Positions 62,001 to 64,000 of a stretch of DNA of 64,000 nt are shown in pieces. The notes beneath the pieces are model-generated. The model was not told the DNA's origin. It searched no databases and worked only from the letters and a program-made list of their open reading frames with translations. The translations under genes were made by a program, and so were the position numbers. Within the stretch, counting starts at the first letter, position 1, and each line of letters begins with the position of its first letter. The stretch comes from Chengkuizengella sediminis (lineage in GTDB: Bacteria; Bacillota; Bacilli; Paenibacillales; KCTC-33759). The DNA lies in NCBI RefSeq assembly GCF_010078385.1, contig NZ_SIJC01000004.1, positions 186,001 to 250,000 of the forward strand. The letters run 5' to 3'.

Positions 62001-63400
62001 TCTGTCCAGCCTGACACTTCCACCTGTCTATCGCCGTTCAATCCAACAGCTACCACGGTTCCGTCTGATTTTAATCCTACTGTATGATATCCTCCTCCTG
62101 CTATCTGCTTAATTTCTGTCCAGCCTGACACTTCCGTCTGGTAAAAATTATTCAACCCTACGGTCACCACGGTTCCGTCTGATTTTAATCCTACTGTATG
62201 ATTCCCTCCTCCTGCTACCTCCTCGATTTCTGTCCAGCCTGACACTTCCGTCTGTCTATAATCTTCCCTTCCTACAGCTACCACGGTTCCGTCTGATTTT
62301 AATCCTACTGTATGAGCATCTCCTACGGCTACCTGCTTGATGTCTGTCCATCCAGATACATTCGTCTGTCCATCATCGTTCCAGCCTATGGCTACCACGG
62401 TTCCGTCTGATTTTAATCCTACTGTATGAGCCCATCCTGCTGCAATAAGGGTTGGAGGAATGTCCGAAACATTGAGCGATTGAGATGTTTTTAGTGATCT
62501 GATCTCATTCAAAATGGTCACCGTATAACTAGCTTTTTGTTCTGCCGTTTCATCACTCACCACCGTTACAACACTCACCACTTGGTCATTGATTAGGTCG
62601 TCGTTTGTGACTTCATAAGTGCCTGTCAATGTTTTACTCTCATTCACCATAAGGGTTGGAAAGTTTTCATCTATATTTAGCATGTCATTCTTCACAATGA
62701 TATTGGTGAGCGGTATCGTGCCTTTGTTCGTGACTGTCATGGTGTACTCAATGGTCTGCCCTACAACATAGACCTCATTTTCTGATGTGATTTCCAATTT
62801 CAAATCAGCGATATCTATTGCTGCTGCCCTTGTTATTGTCATGGTGTATGTTTTTTCTGTTATTTCATCTTCTACTATCACTTTTATTTCTATTGTTGTG
62901 TCCTCATCTGCGTCTAAAGGAATGTTTACCTCACTTCCACTTGGTACTATATCCCCATCTACTTTGATCGTTGCGTTAACGTGATCGACTGTGGGTGTGA
63001 TCTTAATGGAATCTAGTCCGTTATCTACTTCTACTGCATATTCGGTTTGATTTGGATCAAACACCAAGATACCAGCACTTACTGTTAAATCGCTTAAATT
63101 TGCTAAATTTGCGTTTCTACTGAGGTTATCGAGTTGATGGCTTTGACCCGTATCAATCTCAAAATTTTGTTGTTCTAAGGGGATATCTATCCCCCCCATG
63201 TCAATATCCCCGCCTAAATTGGCTGGTGTTGTAAAATTTTGATTTATTACACCCTCATCCCCATTTGCCACTAAAGCTTTTAAATTTGCATGATTCAATT
63301 GAGGTGCTGCACTTACATGCATCTGTTGTTGAAATACAGGTTGAATAAATAAGACTGTGACTAAAAATAGTGATATCATTTTATAAAACGGATTTTTCAC
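59045..63400 (-). CDS. Secreted SLH-anchored RCC1-type double-propeller protein 2
   Basis: 1451 residues. Signal peptide (about 1-32). Cadherin-like beta-sandwich (about 105-190, LSDLTVSAG ... YTMTITRA), DUF11-like repeat (about 195-290), then seven 40-residue RCC1-type units (about 315-585, HTVGLKSDGTVVAVG). A short coiled-coil and second cadherin-like domain (about 590-750) follow, then seven more units (about 750-1010), coil, third cadherin-like domain, FN3 (about 1165-1250) and three SLH modules (about 1290-1450). The 7+7 layout mirrors protein 1 although the repeat type differs (40 versus about 50-55 residues). GTG start, with GGGAG 9 nt upstream. Transcription is probably from site D (63491-63528), about 85 nt upstream. 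Cell-surface location is expected. Confidence 0.9.
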   Translation of the reverse strand: MKNPFYKMISLFLVTVLFIQPVFQQQMHVSAAPQLNHANLKALVANGDEGVINQNFTTPANLGGDIDMGGIDIPLEQQNFEIDTGQSHQLDNLSRNANLANLSDLTVSAGILVFDPNQTEYAVEVDNGLDSIKITPTVDHVNATIKVDGDIVPSGSEVNIPLDADEDTTIEIKVIVEDEITEKTYTMTITRAAAIDIADLKLEITSENEVYVVGQTIEYTMTVTNKGTIPLTNIIVKNDMLNIDENFPTLMVNESKTLTGTYEVTNDDLINDQVVSVVTVVSDETAEQKASYTVTILNEIRSLKTSQSLNVSDIPPTLIAAGWAHTVGLKSDGTVVAIGWNDDGQTNVSGWTDIKQVAVGDAHTVGLKSDGTVVAVGREDYRQTEVSGWTEIEEVAGGGNHTVGLKSDGTVVTVGLNNFYQTEVSGWTEIKQIAGGGYHTVGLKSDGTVVAVGLNGDRQVEVSGWTDIKQVAAGNQHTVGLKSDGTVVAVGLNGDSQTEVSGWTDIEQIAAGVFHTVGLKSDGTVVAVGLNAEGQTEVSGWTDIEQVAAGESHTVGLKSDGTVVAVGLNGDKQTNVGTWILHDNVVMELENIMKEDLAEEANLTIAEEALRKAINTLSTLSDSEDKTALEERVNNAKQTIVEARVELGSAYLSKLTVSEGTLKPTFDVLTNSYHINVKIVTKTITVTPTAENERAMITVNGDPVASGFESNAIDLDVGQNNIKVIVTLENGPTKQYTITVTRATSVNIAAGFMYTLGLKSDGTVVAVGNDTNGQTIVSGWTEIEQVAAGDFHTVGLKSDGTVVAVGWGDDGQTDVSEWEDIEQVAVGWGHTVGLKSDGTVVAVGWGDDGQTDVSEWEDIEQVAAGYFYTLGLKSDGTVVAVGWDDDGQTKVSEWEDIEQVTAGSSHTVGLKSDGTVVAVGDNYHGQTDVTEWEEIEQVAAGFGHTVGLKSDGTVVAVGDNYHGQTDVTEWEDIEQVAAGMFHTVGLKSDGTVVAVGRNNFDQTNVSGWILHDNVFTELESAVKEDLSEEANLIRAEEALEKAENTLLALSDSEDKTALEERVANARAIIEAFMNANLSGLTVSEGTLSPTFDPDTIEYGVFVANEITSIKVTPTIDHEKANATIEGSPNDLKVGDNTIKVIVTSEDGIAIKTYTITVTREKNVPSAPTEIIATAGKNGKATVQFTAPTDDGGSEITGYEVSASPGNIKVIGTESPMTITGLSNSRTYTFTVKAINSVGKSEASEKSNAVSPRSTSSGGSNSGGSNDDNTEDETEKEITIEEELTSEEKFEALKVLGIFSGYSDGLPYLEDQMTREQAAKIIVLLFGLDLADSSQDAQFTDVDKEHWSYPYIEAASKAGIIHGVGNGRFNPTGNITYEQFIKMVVEGYASMKGLEIDETEQVNTGYASDWAEKYVIAAIQWELIEDRENYRLIATREFLVEAAYTMVQILHE
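60411..61150. repeat. Tandem 120-bp coding repeats (RCC1-type units) in protein 2
   Basis: Units of exactly 120 bp (40 codons) recur; each holds CACGGTTCCGTCTGA, coding SDGTV. Adjacent units (for example 60529 and 60649) are almost identical, so the array can expand or contract by recombination. A second array of this kind spans about 61655-62455. Confidence 0.85.
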
Positions 63401-63490
63401 TTATTCTTTCTCCCTTCATAATACGGATCATTCTGTTCAAAAAATAGATTGAATGTAGCAAGACTTTATTCGAAATTGACGAACATTCCA

Positions 63491-63528
63491 ATTATAAATA
63501 ACGGTTCTCGCAAAAAACTCTCAAAAGT
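63491..63528 (-). promoter_or_regulatory. SARP-type direct-repeat promoter, site D
   Basis: CTCGCAAAAAA (63507-63517) and CTCTCAAAAGT (63518-63528), followed after 10 bp by TATAAT on the minus strand (63496-63491). It lies about 90 bp upstream of the RCC1 gene 2 start. Confidence 0.65.
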
Positions 63529-63588
63529 CTGGTTTTTGAACCTCTTAGTCTCATGAAAACGTTCTACTGATTCAACTTTGTTGGCACA

Positions 63589-63628
63589 AAAAAAGCAGGA
63601 AAATACGGTTGTATTATCTCCTGCCTCA
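63589..63628 (-). terminator. Terminator-like hairpin upstream of RCC1 gene 2
   Basis: Minus-strand GGCAGGAG ... CCTGC with T7 behind it. Equivalent hairpins occupy the same place in cassettes A and B, where they would insulate the promoter from upstream transcription. Confidence 0.65.
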
Positions 63629-63731
63629 ATGTAATTTGAATATTTTGTTGCAATCAATTACCTCCCTCAAGCAAGCAATATCTTCAACCGCTTAAGCGAT
63701 AACCTTCTCTCGTACTTATTTTGTAAGAATG

Positions 63732-63774
63732 AAAAAATGACCTCGATTCAATACGTTCAAAACCGAAGTCATTT
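63732..63774 (-). terminator. Terminator of the right-edge gene
   Basis: Stem AAATGAC (63735-63741) with GTCATTT (63768-63774) plus inner CG pairs, then T6 on the minus strand; about 50 bp past the stop at 63826. Confidence 0.65.
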
Positions 63775-63825
63775 ATTTTATTAATTCCTGTAATCTACAA
63801 GTATAATCAGATCAGATCAGAAAGA

Positions 63826-64000
63826 TCAAGGAATAACTATTGAACTGATTGATAATTCTGTTTCTCCTGACTCGTTCCCTACTTCATCAATTAATACAAC
63901 AGTAGCCTCATGAGCAAAATCATAGCTAAAATCAAACTCTACTCGATTTGAATTGACATCTCCCTCATGAGTAATCCCTGAATTTATCACTTTAACTTTT
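63826..64000 (-). CDS. C-terminal part of a probable extracellular Ig-like domain protein (partial)
   Basis: Cut by the right edge of the window. The visible 57 residues read VKVINSGITHEGDVNSNRV ... ATVVLIDEVGNESGETELS ... SSIVIP and stop at TGA 63828-63826. DEVGNESGE is the usual closing strand of bacterial Ig-like/HYR-type domains, which are common in surface proteins and also occur in RCC1 protein 1 (AVDEAGNESKETRTI). The rest of the protein lies outside the window. Confidence 0.55.
   Translation of the reverse strand, partial: KVKVINSGITHEGDVNSNRVEFDFSYDFAHEATVVLIDEVGNESGETELSISSIVIP

Noticed and set aside
60411-62455. CRISPR-like tandem repeats
   Set aside because: Repeats are 120 bp, contiguous, in frame and encode RCC1-type units; no spacers and no cas genes.
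63466-63657. 63-codon minus-strand frame upstream of RCC1 gene 2
   Set aside because: It crosses a terminator hairpin and the direct-repeat promoter conserved at other RCC1 loci, so it is non-coding.

Overview
The window is a low-GC chromosomal segment of a spore-forming Bacillales bacterium, most likely from the Paenibacillaceae. Evidence: AT-rich intergenic DNA, GGAGG-type ribosome binding sites, bacilliredoxin, AsnO-sized asparagine synthetase, a YwmB-like protein, several S-layer-homology (SLH) proteins and CcpA-type cre boxes. I cannot name the genus from sequence alone. No rRNA, tRNA, CRISPR array, prophage or replication origin is visible.

Left part (1-31.5 kb) is mostly housekeeping and metabolism. 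It holds the 3' end of sodA, with an IS-derived palindrome sitting inside its terminator. A four-gene MacB-like export operon with two ATPases follows, then an MFS-mutY pair and a CzrA/CadA metal-resistance pair with a clear 12-2-12 operator. An assimilatory nitrate module (nirB-nirD-nasC, a NarK/NasA transporter and an ANTAR regulator) follows. Both nitrate transcripts begin with dual-hexaloop leaders that end in intrinsic terminators, the classic target of an ANTAR antiterminator. Next come acpS/nadE, a bacilliredoxin, an aldo/keto reductase, a BaiN/HI0933 flavoprotein, small hypotheticals, a cre-flanked GH16 beta-glucanase with two CBM6 modules, and a nitroreductase.

Centre (32-38.5 kb) is a compact five-gene operon: ATP-grasp ligase, MurE-like ligase, glutamine amidotransferase/asparagine synthetase, membrane-anchored C39 peptidase and aspartate-type racemase. 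Together these look like a pathway that makes a D-amino acid (probably D-Asp), couples it to a peptide precursor, amidates it and processes it outside the cell.

Accessory part (38.5-45.5 kb) holds a decayed RCC1/FN3/SLH pseudogene. It is followed by a cluster of small leaderless proteins: three degenerate matrixin-like (pseudo-metalloprotease) proteins, two nearly identical 200-residue proteins from a tandem duplication, and a CBM56-like beta-glucan-binding domain. Three copies of a ~95-nt upstream element show a nested hairpin plus pseudoknot with compensatory changes, a candidate novel structured RNA. A small sigma-factor-like gene pair and an IS3 remnant end this part.

Right part (46-64 kb) holds two giant secreted SLH proteins, each with 7+7 RCC1-type repeats (two predicted seven-bladed propellers). 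Between them lie two paralogous giant hybrid histidine kinases and one receiver-BTAD (SARP-like) response regulator. All RCC1 loci, including the pseudogene and a scrambled remnant, carry the same promoter: two 11-bp direct repeats 9-11 bp upstream of TATAAT. This is what a SARP-type regulator would bind, so kinases, regulator and surface propeller proteins plausibly form one signalling regulon.
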